NCBI GenBank assembly: GCA_964447155.1 | Contig: CAYURM010000004.1 | Location: forward strand, 62,001-126,000 | Direction of reading: 5' to 3' | DNA from: SMBSF63 sp034003545 | Lineage (GTDB): Bacteria > Chloroflexota > Anaerolineae > Anaerolineales > Anaerolineaceae | DNA: 64,000 nt | Shown here: one piece after another, positions 26,523 through 35,509 of the stretch | Position numbering within the stretch: the stretch's first letter is position 1 | How the letters are laid out: the number at the start of each line of letters is the position of its first letter | Program-made: the position numbers and the translations under genes | Notes under the pieces: model-generated | Told to the model about the DNA's origin: nothing | The model's input: only the letters and a program-made list of their open reading frames with translations | The model's database searches: none

Positions 26523-27989
26523 CTAATCCCGCCGTATTTCCTGAACGAGGGTGTGATTGTGGTCATATACCTTGACGAGCAGAGGGGCTTCACCGCTGGT
26601 AGCGTGGGTGGCGCAGCCAAGACAGGGGTCATAGGTGCGGAAGGCCATCTCAATTTTATTAAGAATGGCGTCTGTTATTGGTTGTCCGGCGACGATCAGG
26701 TTTTGAGCGGCTTTCTTGATCGACATGTCAATGGCGGCGTAGTTATTGGTAGTGCCGACGATCAGATTGACGCTTTTCAGCAGACCACGCTCATCGGTTA
26801 CATAGTGATGGGTGAGTGTACCGCGAGGGGCCTCAATAATGGCAATGCCTTCGGTGGGCATCTCGGTGGGAATGGTGCGGAAATTATCACTGGTGATATC
26901 GGGGTCTTTTGCCAGCTCCAGGGAGCGTTCGGCGGCGTAGAGCAGTTCAACAAGGCGCGCCCAGTGGGTTGCCAGAGTGGAGTGAACAGGTTTGCCACCC
27001 AGGGTAGCGAAGAAACGCTCATACTCCGCCTGGGCGAAGGGGGTAGTCATGCCATCCGAAACGTTTAGCCGTGCAAGGGGTGAGGCGCGGTAAACGCCGC
27101 TTTCCGGTCCGTCAATCAGGCCTTTCCAGCCAATTTTCTTCAAGTACGGGAATTTCAAATAGGTCCACGGTTCGATGTGTTCTGCAATCACATCCAGATA
27201 CTGATCCGGGCCATATTTCAGCAGTTCTTTCCCGTCCGGGCCAACTACGCGCACTTTGCCGTCATAGAAGTTGACCTTATTGTTTTCATCGACCATACCC
27301 ATGTAATAGGTCTGGTGGGTGAAGGCATCACTGAGGATCAGGTCGAGGTATTCCTGGTTTTCGAGAACGATTTTGTTGAAGAGTTCCAGGGTGAATTTTG
27401 CAGTTTCGACCGATTTTTCAGCCAACTGGATGATCTCAGCCTGATCTTCTTTGGACAGGGATTTGCTGACGCCGCCAATGATGGCGCTGACGGAATGAAT
27501 GTATCTGCCGCCAATGATGGCGCAGATGCGGTGGTTGTCTTTGAGGAGACCCATGACACGCGCACCAACATCCCGGCCAACCTTGCGCACTACGCCGAGA
27601 ATATTACGTTCGCTCTTGGGGGCGTCTGGTCCAACAATGAAATCGGGACCGCCCAGAACGTAAAAGTGGGTGGCATGGTCGGAGACGAAGAAGGCAGAAT
27701 TCATCAGTTCGCGGATCTTCTTTGCGGCGATGGGCGGATCGACGTGATACACGGCGTCGCCCGCTTTGGCAGCAGCCAGGTGATGGGCGACCGGGCAAAC
27801 TCCGCAAATGCGCTGGGTGATGCGCGGCATTTCTTCAACGGGGCGTCCTTCGCAGAAGGCTTCAAAGCCTCTAAGTTCAGGGACGATCATGTATGCATTT
27901 TCCAGCCCGCCATCATCATTCAGGAAGAGATCGATGCGACCATGGCCTTCCAAACGGGTAATGGGATCAACGGATATTTTCGTTTTCAT
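26523..27989 (-). CDS. mvhA: [NiFe] hydrogenase large subunit, group 3 (MvhA-like)
   Basis: Carries the Ni-Fe active site that splits or forms H2. The metal-binding pairs are RICGVCPVAHH near 61-71 and DPCLGCATH near the C-terminus; other family features are ITRLEGHGRI and APRGTLTHHYV. After DPCLGCATH there is a 26-residue tail (ATSGEAPL onward) that a maturation endopeptidase would remove; no such peptidase or hyp gene is in the window. Both nickel-ligand positions are Cys, not Sec. Pairing with MvhG, MvhD domains and HdrA indicates the Mvh (group 3c) type. Confidence 0.94.
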   Translation of the reverse strand: MKTKISVDPITRLEGHGRIDLFLNDDGGLENAYMIVPELRGFEAFCEGRPVEEMPRITQRICGVCPVAHHLAAAKAGDAVYHVDPPIAAKKIRELMNSAFFVSDHATHFYVLGGPDFIVGPDAPKSERNILGVVRKVGRDVGARVMGLLKDNHRICAIIGGRYIHSVSAIIGGVSKSLSKEDQAEIIQLAEKSVETAKFTLELFNKIVLENQEYLDLILSDAFTHQTYYMGMVDENNKVNFYDGKVRVVGPDGKELLKYGPDQYLDVIAEHIEPWTYLKFPYLKKIGWKGLIDGPESGVYRASPLARLNVSDGMTTPFAQAEYERFFATLGGKPVHSTLATHWARLVELLYAAERSLELAKDPDITSDNFRTIPTEMPTEGIAIIEAPRGTLTHHYVTDERGLLKSVNLIVGTTNNYAAIDMSIKKAAQNLIVAGQPITDAILNKIEMAFRTYDPCLGCATHATSGEAPLLVKVYDHNHTLVQEIRRD

Positions 27990-28024
27990 AAATTACACCT
28001 ATTTTTCTGGTTGACAGTCATTCT

Positions 28025-28999
28025 TTATGCCTTCTTGTGTTTGAGTTCACTCAGAATGGAGTCAGCCAGACTGAACCTGTAAAAAGTGCCCACCGGGTCA
28101 ACGATCGTATCCATGATTTTCTGGAGTTCTGCCGGATCGTCGGTATCAATCAGAGCTGCGACTGCGCTGAGTAGCTTGGCGCCCTGGTCTATTACGCCTT
28201 CAGAGGGGCCATAGCAACCACGGCAGGGCATATTCCCACTCAGGCAGGGCAAACCGCACCCGGCGCGGGTAACAGGGCCACAACAGATGATGCCCTGGGC
28301 CAGGAAACACACCTCAGGATCCAGCTCAACCTCGTGAGGACGCTTGAATTCCTTGATGCGCAGGCCGCTGCGTCCTTTTTGCCGGGGGCAGACATCACAA
28401 TTGGTTTTGCCGTCTACGCCGATGGTTGAACCAACTTCGGGTAACTGCCCGGCCAGGACAATCTGGAGGACGGTCCATACCTGCTCGACAACCGGCGGGC
28501 AGCCCGGCATGAAGTAGTCTACTTCGGTGACCTGGGCCAGGGTTTTGACGTGATCGTACATTTCCGGGATGTGAATACTGCCTTCGGGAACTTCATGATT
28601 GATTTGGGGCAGCGTGCCTCTGGTTTCGTCCAGGGAGGGTGTTGTGACATATACACGCTGGATGATATCCTCGGTGTCCGCGAGATTCGCCAACCCGGGG
28701 ATGCCGCCCACGTGGGCGCAGGCACCAAAGGCAACCATTACTTTTGACTTTTTGCGAAGCAGGTGAGCAATTTCTTCATTTTCTTCGTTACGAATAGCCC
28801 CATTGAAGAAACAGATGTCAATTTCTTTATCATCCAGGGCGCGAACATCATCATATTTGAAATCCATCGCACAGGGCCAGAAGACGATATCAACTGCTTC
28901 GCCAAGATCAATCAGGCGCATGCCCAATTCCGTGATCGTAATCTCGCAGCCGCCGCAGCTTGCAGCCCAGTAGAAGGCGATTTTTGGTTTGTCTGCCAT
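28025..28999 (-). CDS. mvhG: [NiFe] hydrogenase small subunit (MvhG-like)
   Basis: Electron-transfer subunit with three iron-sulfur clusters. Proximal-cluster Cys are in ASCGGCEITI, FGACAHVGG and MPGCPP. The C-terminal half is Cys-rich: CDVCPRQKG, then IICCGPVTRAGCGLPC and NMPCRGCYGP. There is no twin-arginine signal, so the enzyme is cytoplasmic, as for Mvh. The start is ATG 28999, spaced 6 bp from GGAGG and overlapping the stop of the HdrC-MvhD gene (TAATG). Confidence 0.93.
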   Translation of the reverse strand: MADKPKIAFYWAASCGGCEITITELGMRLIDLGEAVDIVFWPCAMDFKYDDVRALDDKEIDICFFNGAIRNEENEEIAHLLRKKSKVMVAFGACAHVGGIPGLANLADTEDIIQRVYVTTPSLDETRGTLPQINHEVPEGSIHIPEMYDHVKTLAQVTEVDYFMPGCPPVVEQVWTVLQIVLAGQLPEVGSTIGVDGKTNCDVCPRQKGRSGLRIKEFKRPHEVELDPEVCFLAQGIICCGPVTRAGCGLPCLSGNMPCRGCYGPSEGVIDQGAKLLSAVAALIDTDDPAELQKIMDTIVDPVGTFYRFSLADSILSELKHKKA

Positions 29000-29961
29000 T
29001 AGCACACCTCCTGCAGGGATGTCAGATGTTCAAGCATCTGGTCGATTTCTTTGCGGATGCGTCCACGATCCTGTGTGCCAATCTGGACGAAACGTACTCT
29101 GCCATCAGCCAGGTCCATTTGTCCAAACATGCGGTCCAGGATGCTCATTTTGCAATCGGCTACGTCGGTGCCGCGCTGATAGTGACATTCCCCAGGCTGA
29201 CAGCCGCAAACCAATACGCCCGAAATACCGGAGCGCAAGGATAGTAATGCCAGCTGCGGATCGATGCGGCCGGAGCAGGGGATGTGGATGGTTTTGATAT
29301 TTTCGGGATAGCTTTCCAGTATGGCGAGATCATCGTCTGCGCGCAGACACCAGTCACAAATGAAGACCATCATGGAGGGGGCATCGGTTTTCGTGACAGA
29401 CCGAGGGATTTGCTTCATAATGTCAGGATTGCTTACGCCGTCACGGGCAATTGCACCGGTGGGACAGGAGGCAACGCAAATGCCGCAGCCCATACACTTG
29501 TTGATGTCTACTTCAGAGAATCTGTCATTGACACCATTCACTACTTTTTCAATCAGGTGAGGGGCTTCGTAGGGACAGACCATGACGCAGATGCCGCAGC
29601 CGGAGCACAGGGTTTCATTGACGGATACAGTTTCGAGCGGTGAGGTATAGCCTTTTTCAACGGCCAAGTCTTTCACTGCACCAATTACGCCAGAAATATG
29701 GATTTGCTGGGGGCAGGCCGGGTAACATAAATCACAGGCTGAGCACAGCCAGGTGGTGGGGTTTTCGTAGGCTTCTTCTTCCATCCCCATCATGACCATG
29801 CGAATCAAGCGGCGAGGATTGTATTCCTGTTCCACTTTTTGCTGGATCATACATTTGGACACGCAGGTACCGCAGGCGTAGCACATTTCAAGGTGCTCGC
29901 CGCCGGGGATGCTGCGTACTTTATCGGCAAATGTCTCTGGAGTGTTTGCGTGGTTGCTCAT
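28999..29961 (-). CDS. HdrC-like / ferredoxin / MvhD fusion protein
   Basis: A 320-residue fusion. The N-terminal part resembles HdrC, with MCYACGTCVSKC and LCSACDLCYPACP. The middle has two classical [4Fe-4S] motifs, CSGCGICVMVCP and CMGCGICVASCP. The C-terminal third is an MvhD domain (MVFICDWCLRADDDLAI, IPCSGRIDPQLALLSLRSGI, VCGCQPGECHYQRG). MvhD is the [2Fe-2S] link between Mvh hydrogenase and HdrA, so this protein probably carries electrons from MvhG into HdrA. It overlaps hdrA by 4 bp (ATGA) and mvhG by one base. No HdrB is encoded. Confidence 0.9.
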   Translation of the reverse strand: MSNHANTPETFADKVRSIPGGEHLEMCYACGTCVSKCMIQQKVEQEYNPRRLIRMVMMGMEEEAYENPTTWLCSACDLCYPACPQQIHISGVIGAVKDLAVEKGYTSPLETVSVNETLCSGCGICVMVCPYEAPHLIEKVVNGVNDRFSEVDINKCMGCGICVASCPTGAIARDGVSNPDIMKQIPRSVTKTDAPSMMVFICDWCLRADDDLAILESYPENIKTIHIPCSGRIDPQLALLSLRSGISGVLVCGCQPGECHYQRGTDVADCKMSILDRMFGQMDLADGRVRFVQIGTQDRGRIRKEIDQMLEHLTSLQEVC

Positions 29962-32468
29962 ACAATGATCTCCTTGACAATGATCTTCCCCATTTTTTCA
30001 GAGAATTGATAAGCTGCTTCTACGCCAGGGACTTCGCGGAGGCGGCGGGAGCGTTTATCCATAGTCGGGCGCAGTTTCTCGATCTCGGCCATCAGCTCTT
30101 CTTTTGGCATGTTATCGAGTACGTCCTGCATTTCGTTCAGCACACGGGCATATTTATCCCCTTCGGCTGCGCTGATCCATTCAATACGGAAGCGTCCTTC
30201 GGTCATTTCCATTTTGTCAAAAGCTCTTTTGAGCCGGTCTGCCCGGGTTGCGCCGACGATCTGGCCGGTGATGTAGTGACAGTCCTGTGGGTGACAGCCT
30301 GAGTAGAGCACGCCGCCAGCGCCCAGCTTGAAGGCTTCGTAGATGAAGTCCGGGTCCATGCGAGCAGAACACATCACGCGCAAGCCGCGTTCGTTGGCGG
30401 TGTATTCGAAATGGCTGGTTCCTGCCAGGTCGGCGCCACCGTAAGAGCACCAATGACAGCGAAAGGCAACAATTTTCTCTTCCGGTTTGTCTGCCAGCAG
30501 GGCGTGAATTTGGGCGAGAAGCTGGGCATCAGTGTAGTGCAATTGGGTGATGGCGTTATGCGGGCATTCTGCCACACATCCGCCACAGCCGTGGCATTTT
30601 GCGGTGACGACTTCGGCAGCCTTGCCTTGTTCATAAATGATCGAGCCATAGGGGCAGGCCTGGGCACAGATACCGCATTTCTTGCCGTCCGCACTGACAC
30701 AGCGATCTTCCCAGACATGTGCGACGATGGGTTCAATATCCCATCGATCTGAATGGAGGATACGTCCGGCACGGGCTGCCGCAGCCGAACCTTGTGCAAC
30801 GCTGTTGGGAATGTCTTTCGGTCCCTGGCATGCGCCCGCGAGGAAAACGCCGTCTGTGGGGCTGTCCATTGGGCGCAGCTTGGGATGGTATTCCATAAAC
30901 CAGCCGCCAGGGCTTTGGGAAGCATTCGTCAGTTGGCTCATGATGTTTTGGTCAAGCTGCGGAATGGCCGCCTGATTGAGCATGACCATGTCGTATTCGT
31001 GTTCGATAACTTTACCGAGGGAAACATCTTCGGAGTGAACAAAGAGATTCCCAGTAGCTTCATCTTCCGTGATCAGACTGGGACGGCCCTGAATGAAGTG
31101 GACGCCCATTTCACGCGCCCGGTCATAGAACTCTTCATAGCCCTTGGAGGGGGTGCGAATATCCATATAGTAAATGGTGATGTCGCTGTCGGGGTACATC
31201 TGCTTAAGCAGGACTGCATTTTTGATAGAGTACATGCAGCAGAAGTTGGAGCACCACGGATAGAAGCGTTTGTCACGGGAGCCTACACAGTTGATGAAAG
31301 CCATGCGCTTGGGGTTGGTGTTATCGCCGGGGCGAACCAGATTGCCGGCGGTTGGGCCAGCCGAGTTGTTGAGGCGTTCCATTTCCATGGCCGTGATCAC
31401 GTTAGGAAAGCGGCCATAGCCATATTCGGGGATCAGGGACGGATCAAAATGGGAATAACCAGTCGCCAGAATAATCGCGCCGACATCTTCCCAGACCAGC
31501 TTGTCTTCCATCGCAAAGTCAATGGCTTCCAGTTTGCCGCAGGCATCAACACATTTATAGCAATGGATGCAGGCATCCATGTCGATGTTGTAAATCAGGG
31601 GAACAGCCTGGCTCATCGGCACATAGGCTGCTTTGCGCGGGGCGAGATCCATTTCGAAATAGTTGGGGACTTCGATTGGACAGGCTTTCGCACATTCGCC
31701 ACAGCCATTGCAACGATCGGCCAGGACGTATTTTGCTTTTTCACGGAGCTGGACCTTGAAGTTGCCTACAAAGCCTTCCACTCGTTCTACTTCAGTATAT
31801 GCTCGAATTTCAACATTGGGGTGACGCGCCGCGTCGACCATTTTGGGTGCAAGAATTCATATACTACAGTCCATCGTCGGGAAGGTTTTGTTGAGCTGTG
31901 CCATGACCCCGCCAATGGTTGGTTCTTTTTCAACCAGTATTGTTTTGATGCCCTGGTCGGCGAGATCCAATGCAGCACTGATGCCTGCTACGCCGCCGCC
32001 AACGATCATGGCCTTCTTGGTTACCGGTACATTGATCATGTCCAGCGGTGTCAGGAAAGAGGCTTTGGCAATAGCTGCGGCGGTGAGGTCTTTGGCCTTG
32101 TGCAAAGCGCCTTCCCGGTCGTGCCCGTGCGCCCAGGTGCATTGTTCGCGGATGTTTGCCATTTCCATCAGGAAGGGGTTGAGCCCGGCTTCGGCAACAG
32201 CTGCGCGGAAAGTTGGTTCGTGCATGCGGACGGAACAGGCAGAAACGACGACGCGGTTGAGTTTATATTTTTCAATATCCTCTTTGATCAGTCGTTGTCC
32301 GCTGTCTGCGCAGGCGTAGAGAGTGTCTGTGGCCCGTACAACGCCGGGAAGGCCCTCAGAGAACTCTACAACTGCTTTCGGGTCGATTACCCCGGCAATA
32401 TTATTTCCGCAGTGGCAAATATAAACACCAATACGGAGATCTTGATCGCCTTTGTTTTCTTCGGTCAT
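29958..32468 (-). CDS. hdrA: HdrA-MvhD fusion flavoprotein, probable selenoprotein (in-frame TGA at 31857-31859)
   Basis: Reads as one 836-residue protein if the TGA at codon 204 is decoded. The N-terminal part has the FAD motif MIVGGGVAGISAALDLADQG and runs to KTFPTMDCSI; after TGA the same frame continues ILAPKMVDAARHPN. In HdrA this site is the conserved CxxC, as in DCxxCILxPKM, so the TGA replaces the second Cys exactly, pointing to selenocysteine. Downstream are [4Fe-4S] motifs CNGCGECAKACP, CIHCYKCVDAC, CGICAQACP and CHGCGGCVAECP, then a C-terminal MvhD domain (FRCHWCSYGGADLAG, SGCHPQDCHY). HdrA is the flavin-based electron-bifurcating core of Hdr complexes. A short-frame caller would report two genes here. 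The start has the good site CGAGGAG. Confidence 0.9.
31820..31839 (-). promoter_or_regulatory. Candidate bacterial SECIS hairpin in hdrA
   Basis: Beginning 17 bases after the TGA, the mRNA can form GGU, a bulged C, GACGC, loop GGC, then GCGUCACC. This is an 8-bp stem with the apical loop 26 bases after the stop and G in both first loop positions. That fits the usual description of bacterial SECIS elements (loop 16-37 bases away, G in the first two loop positions). Codon constraint could also produce such a hairpin by chance. Confidence 0.55.
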
Positions 32469-32524
32469 GTGGCTCCTCGAATTACAGGTAAAGGTTTTTC
32501 TTGATTGATGCTGCTCGAACAGTC

Positions 32525-33013
32525 TTAAGTCAGCGCTTCTTCAGATGCGAGTTTGCGGCGGGCTTTTTGGGCACGCAGTTCGGGCGTGGTTAATTCCAGT
32601 GCATCTTTGGGACACCAGATGACACATTGGGGACCATCTTCCATCGTTTCGCATTGATCGCAGATTTCTGCCAATTTGGTGGCAGGGTTGATGGAGATGG
32701 CACCGAAATCGCAGGCTTCAATACACCAGGCACAGCCATCACAGCGGCTGGGATCGACCCGGACGATGCCTGACACCGGGTCCTGGATGAGAGCGTCAGT
32801 GGTGCAGGCGATCACGCAGGGGGCGTCTTCGCAGGTGTGACAGGCGATGGCAGTAATCAGCACTTCTTCAGCGCGTACCGTGCGGATGCGGCTGCGATAG
32901 GTGTTGTAGTCGCCATTTTTGGTATAGGAACAGATGTATTCGCATAGCTGACAGCCAACACATTTTGCGGGATCACAGGCAATATATTTGTATTTGGATG
33001 TTGAAGTTACCAC
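32525..33013 (-). CDS. Four-cluster ferredoxin subunit partner of AOR
   Basis: A 162-residue ferredoxin of the type paired with AOR-family enzymes (AorA/BamC/DmsB-like). Cys groups: CDPAKCVGCQLCEYIC, CHTCEDAPCVIAC, CDGCAWCIEAC and CDQCETMEDGPQCVIWCP, consistent with four [4Fe-4S] clusters. I choose GTG 33013, placed 7 bases after AAGGAG; a longer frame from 33043 would overlap the AOR gene without a ribosome site. It sits between the AOR and hdrA genes and is the likely electron link between them. Confidence 0.88.
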   Translation of the reverse strand: MVTSTSKYKYIACDPAKCVGCQLCEYICSYTKNGDYNTYRSRIRTVRAEEVLITAIACHTCEDAPCVIACTTDALIQDPVSGIVRVDPSRCDGCAWCIEACDFGAISINPATKLAEICDQCETMEDGPQCVIWCPKDALELTTPELRAQKARRKLASEEALT

Positions 33014-33032
33014 GATTTTCTCCTTGTTGAGC

Positions 33033-34919
33033 CTAAACGCCAATTTCTTCGGCGACGTCTTCCATACCTAAAGAAACCAGCAGGTCTTTTGGCATCAGTC
33101 CGTCATTCGTCCAGCCTTTGGCAGCATAATACATGTCCAGCAGCTGTTCCAGTTCGTTTTCAGGAATGACACAGCCAGCGGAAGCGCCTTCGGGGATTTT
33201 GTCGTGCAGCCAGCGATAGGGGAGGGTATCGTCGGCGCGGGTCCAGCCTTCGCGGATGTTGAAGGCTTTCTTAATGGTGTGGGCGCGGATGCCAATGGCA
33301 TCAACATCATCGTAAGTAAAGTCCCAACCCGTTGTGGCGTTGATCAGATCAGCGATCATCGGCCAGGCGCCGGCACGATCCGCTTTGCCGGTAAAACAGC
33401 GGCGGATAAATTTGCACAGGGGCAACGCGTCATAGACAGCCGCATATTCTTCTGAACTTCGGGCGACTTCTCCGCGTGTATCGTCAATCGTAAAGCGGTC
33501 TACTTCACCCTTAATATCAGGATCATATGCAGCGGAACGGTTGTGGCAGCCGCCGCGTGTGCCGGTTGCCAGACCAACGGAGAAGGTTTTCAGCCCGCGG
33601 GCATCGTAGCCGGGGTTCTCCAGGCCTTTGATGTTCATGGCCCATTTGTAGGTTTCGCTGCCGCGTTCTTCGTCTGTGATTTTTGAGGCGCGTTTTGTGC
33701 CGAGGGACAGCATCTCGCCAATGGCTTCGCGATCCCGAATCAACTCACAGAGGGTAACGCCAGCCTCACCATTGCCAAAATAAGGTTCAAAACCCTCGGG
33801 GTATTTTTTGCATATAAAATCTTCTTTTTTGAAGACGCCTCTTTCAAAAGATTCCATTGTCCAGGAGACGGTAACTCCGCAGCTCATCGCGTCCATTCCG
33901 CCTTGATCGCAGATTTCGATCATCTTGATCGCAGCCCGCAAGTCATTAATCCCGCAGTTTGAGCTCACCGCATACAGGCATTCATATTCAATGCCTGTCA
34001 TGGCGCCTGCATACGGGCCGTCACGAACAGCTGACATTTGTTCACAGGCGATGGGGCATTGTGCACAGGCAATAACCTTAACTTTGTGGTGCTCGTCCAG
34101 ATATTCCCCACTGACCATTTCAGCATCTTCAAAAACACCCTGCTGGTAATTGCGGGTGGGCAGGAGGCCGATTTTGTTCATATTAAGTACGTTGGTCGCA
34201 GTGCCGAGCATGCGGTATTTGGAAGTATGGGGTCCCTGGGCGGCATCAGTGATTTCAAAGGATAGTTTCATCAATGTGTCAGGATCGGCAACTTTTACGC
34301 CATGGGTACCGCGCACAGAAATGGCTTTGAGTTTTTTTGAACCCCAGACCGCGCCATGGCCGGTACGCCCAGCCTGGCGGCCATCGTTGGTCACATTGCC
34401 AAATAGCACCAGGTTTTCCCCGGCCGGGCCAATGGTTGCCGAGCGCACCTGATCGTCTCCAAGCTCTTCACGGATCGCTTCTTCGGTTGCGAAGGTGCCT
34501 TTGCCGAGCAATTTTTTGGCATCGCGGATTTGAATGCGGTCGTCATCAATGAAAATATAGACCCAGTCATCGCTGCTATTGTGGACGACGACGCCATCCC
34601 AGCCGGCTCGTTTGAGGGCAATGGTAAACCAACTTCCGGAAAGACTGTCGCCGATAAATCCGGTCAGGGGTGATTTGGAAGCAAGGCCGTATTTGCCGCC
34701 GACGGGCACGGGTGTGCCAGCGAAGATGCCATTGGCGATGCATACGGGATTGCCCGGACTGAGGGGGTCACATCCGACTTCGATGTTTTCCCAGCACAAC
34801 CGTGAAGCCATGGATACGCCGCCGATGTAGGTCTTGTAAAAAGACTCGGGTTTTTCTTCTACCCAATTCTTTTTCTCTTTCAGATCAATGTGGAGGATCT
34901 TCCCGCTATAGCCATACAT
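33033..34919 (-). CDS. Aldehyde:ferredoxin oxidoreductase (tungsten/molybdenum bis-pterin enzyme)
   Basis: A 628-residue member of the AOR family, which oxidises aldehydes to acids with ferredoxin, or can run in reverse on activated or free acids. Landmarks: YSGKILHIDL, PVGGKYGLASKSPLTGFIGDS, GRTGHGAVWGSKKLKAI, the [4Fe-4S] CAQCPIACE, and a later C in DALPLCKFIRRC as the fourth ligand. Pterin-contact stretches include GYDARGLKTFSVGLATGTRGGCH. The family also holds benzoyl-CoA-reductase BamB, so the substrate cannot be assigned. It follows a MoaD-like gene and precedes ferredoxin and hdrA. The ribosome site is AAGGAG. Confidence 0.93.
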   Translation of the reverse strand: MYGYSGKILHIDLKEKKNWVEEKPESFYKTYIGGVSMASRLCWENIEVGCDPLSPGNPVCIANGIFAGTPVPVGGKYGLASKSPLTGFIGDSLSGSWFTIALKRAGWDGVVVHNSSDDWVYIFIDDDRIQIRDAKKLLGKGTFATEEAIREELGDDQVRSATIGPAGENLVLFGNVTNDGRQAGRTGHGAVWGSKKLKAISVRGTHGVKVADPDTLMKLSFEITDAAQGPHTSKYRMLGTATNVLNMNKIGLLPTRNYQQGVFEDAEMVSGEYLDEHHKVKVIACAQCPIACEQMSAVRDGPYAGAMTGIEYECLYAVSSNCGINDLRAAIKMIEICDQGGMDAMSCGVTVSWTMESFERGVFKKEDFICKKYPEGFEPYFGNGEAGVTLCELIRDREAIGEMLSLGTKRASKITDEERGSETYKWAMNIKGLENPGYDARGLKTFSVGLATGTRGGCHNRSAAYDPDIKGEVDRFTIDDTRGEVARSSEEYAAVYDALPLCKFIRRCFTGKADRAGAWPMIADLINATTGWDFTYDDVDAIGIRAHTIKKAFNIREGWTRADDTLPYRWLHDKIPEGASAGCVIPENELEQLLDMYYAAKGWTNDGLMPKDLLVSLGMEDVAEEIGV

Positions 34920-34998
34920 AAATATTGCTCCTTATTGAGTCGATTAATTCAGATGACTGTGACGATAAATATTGTTTGGTTTCATTCTTTTCTGAGGA

Positions 34999-35283
34999 TT
35001 ATCCTCCGGCGAGGATCGACATGAGTGTTAATTTGTCACCGGCTTCAGGAGAGTTGTCCAGGTCAGAGGGACGAATCATGTGCTTCCCGTTAAGGCTCAG
35101 CATATTTGAACCGAGCAGGGTTTGCCGATCTTTTGAAATGACTTCTCCTACCAGGGCAGGATACAACACAGCAAGCCGCTGAATGATTTGCCGGTATGTG
35201 GTGGCCGGTTCAACCTTCAGTGGCATTTTTTTCGATTTTACGAGTACTCTGGAAATCCCCTGAAACTCGATCAAGACTTCCAT
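34999..35283 (-). CDS. MoaD/ThiS-family sulfur carrier
   Basis: A 94-residue ubiquitin-like protein ending in the Gly-Gly tail (MSILAGG) that is activated as a thiocarboxylate in MoaD-type proteins. Features: VEPATTYRQIIQRLAVLYPAL and DKLTLMSILAGG. It is the first gene of the AOR operon; MoaD-like genes next to AOR genes are common and probably supply sulfur for the tungsto- or molybdopterin cofactor. The ribosome site is AGGATGG. No strong promoter could be read in the 226 bases upstream. Confidence 0.87.
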   Translation of the reverse strand: MEVLIEFQGISRVLVKSKKMPLKVEPATTYRQIIQRLAVLYPALVGEVISKDRQTLLGSNMLSLNGKHMIRPSDLDNSPEAGDKLTLMSILAGG

Positions 35284-35509
35284 GCTATGTCCATCCTGTC
35301 ATAATATTTTCAAACTGTAATTAACCAGTATAACTATACATAAAGAAGAACAAATCGACCAGTACTATATTACCTGCTTTTACCCTGATATTTATCAATG
35401 AAATCAGGACATTTGTTCACGCCAGGTAATTCTACCGGTTGTCTACACTATTTGTCAGTCCTGTGTATGATAATTAGGCACTCCGAAATGCTGGTTTGGC
35501 TACAGTAAG

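Noticed and set aside
28025..29961. Selenocysteine in MvhA or the HdrC-MvhD fusion
   Set aside because: The relevant motifs (DPCLGCATH, GCQPGECHY) have ordinary Cys codons and no in-frame TGA.
31857..32468. A separate 203-residue FAD protein followed by a separate 627-residue HdrA
   Set aside because: Both are in the same frame, joined across a single TGA at a conserved Cys position; they form one HdrA protein.
35284..35509. Promoter of the AOR-Hdr-Mvh operon
   Set aside because: Several -10-like boxes (TATACT, TATAGT on the minus strand) are present but none has an acceptable -35 at proper spacing.
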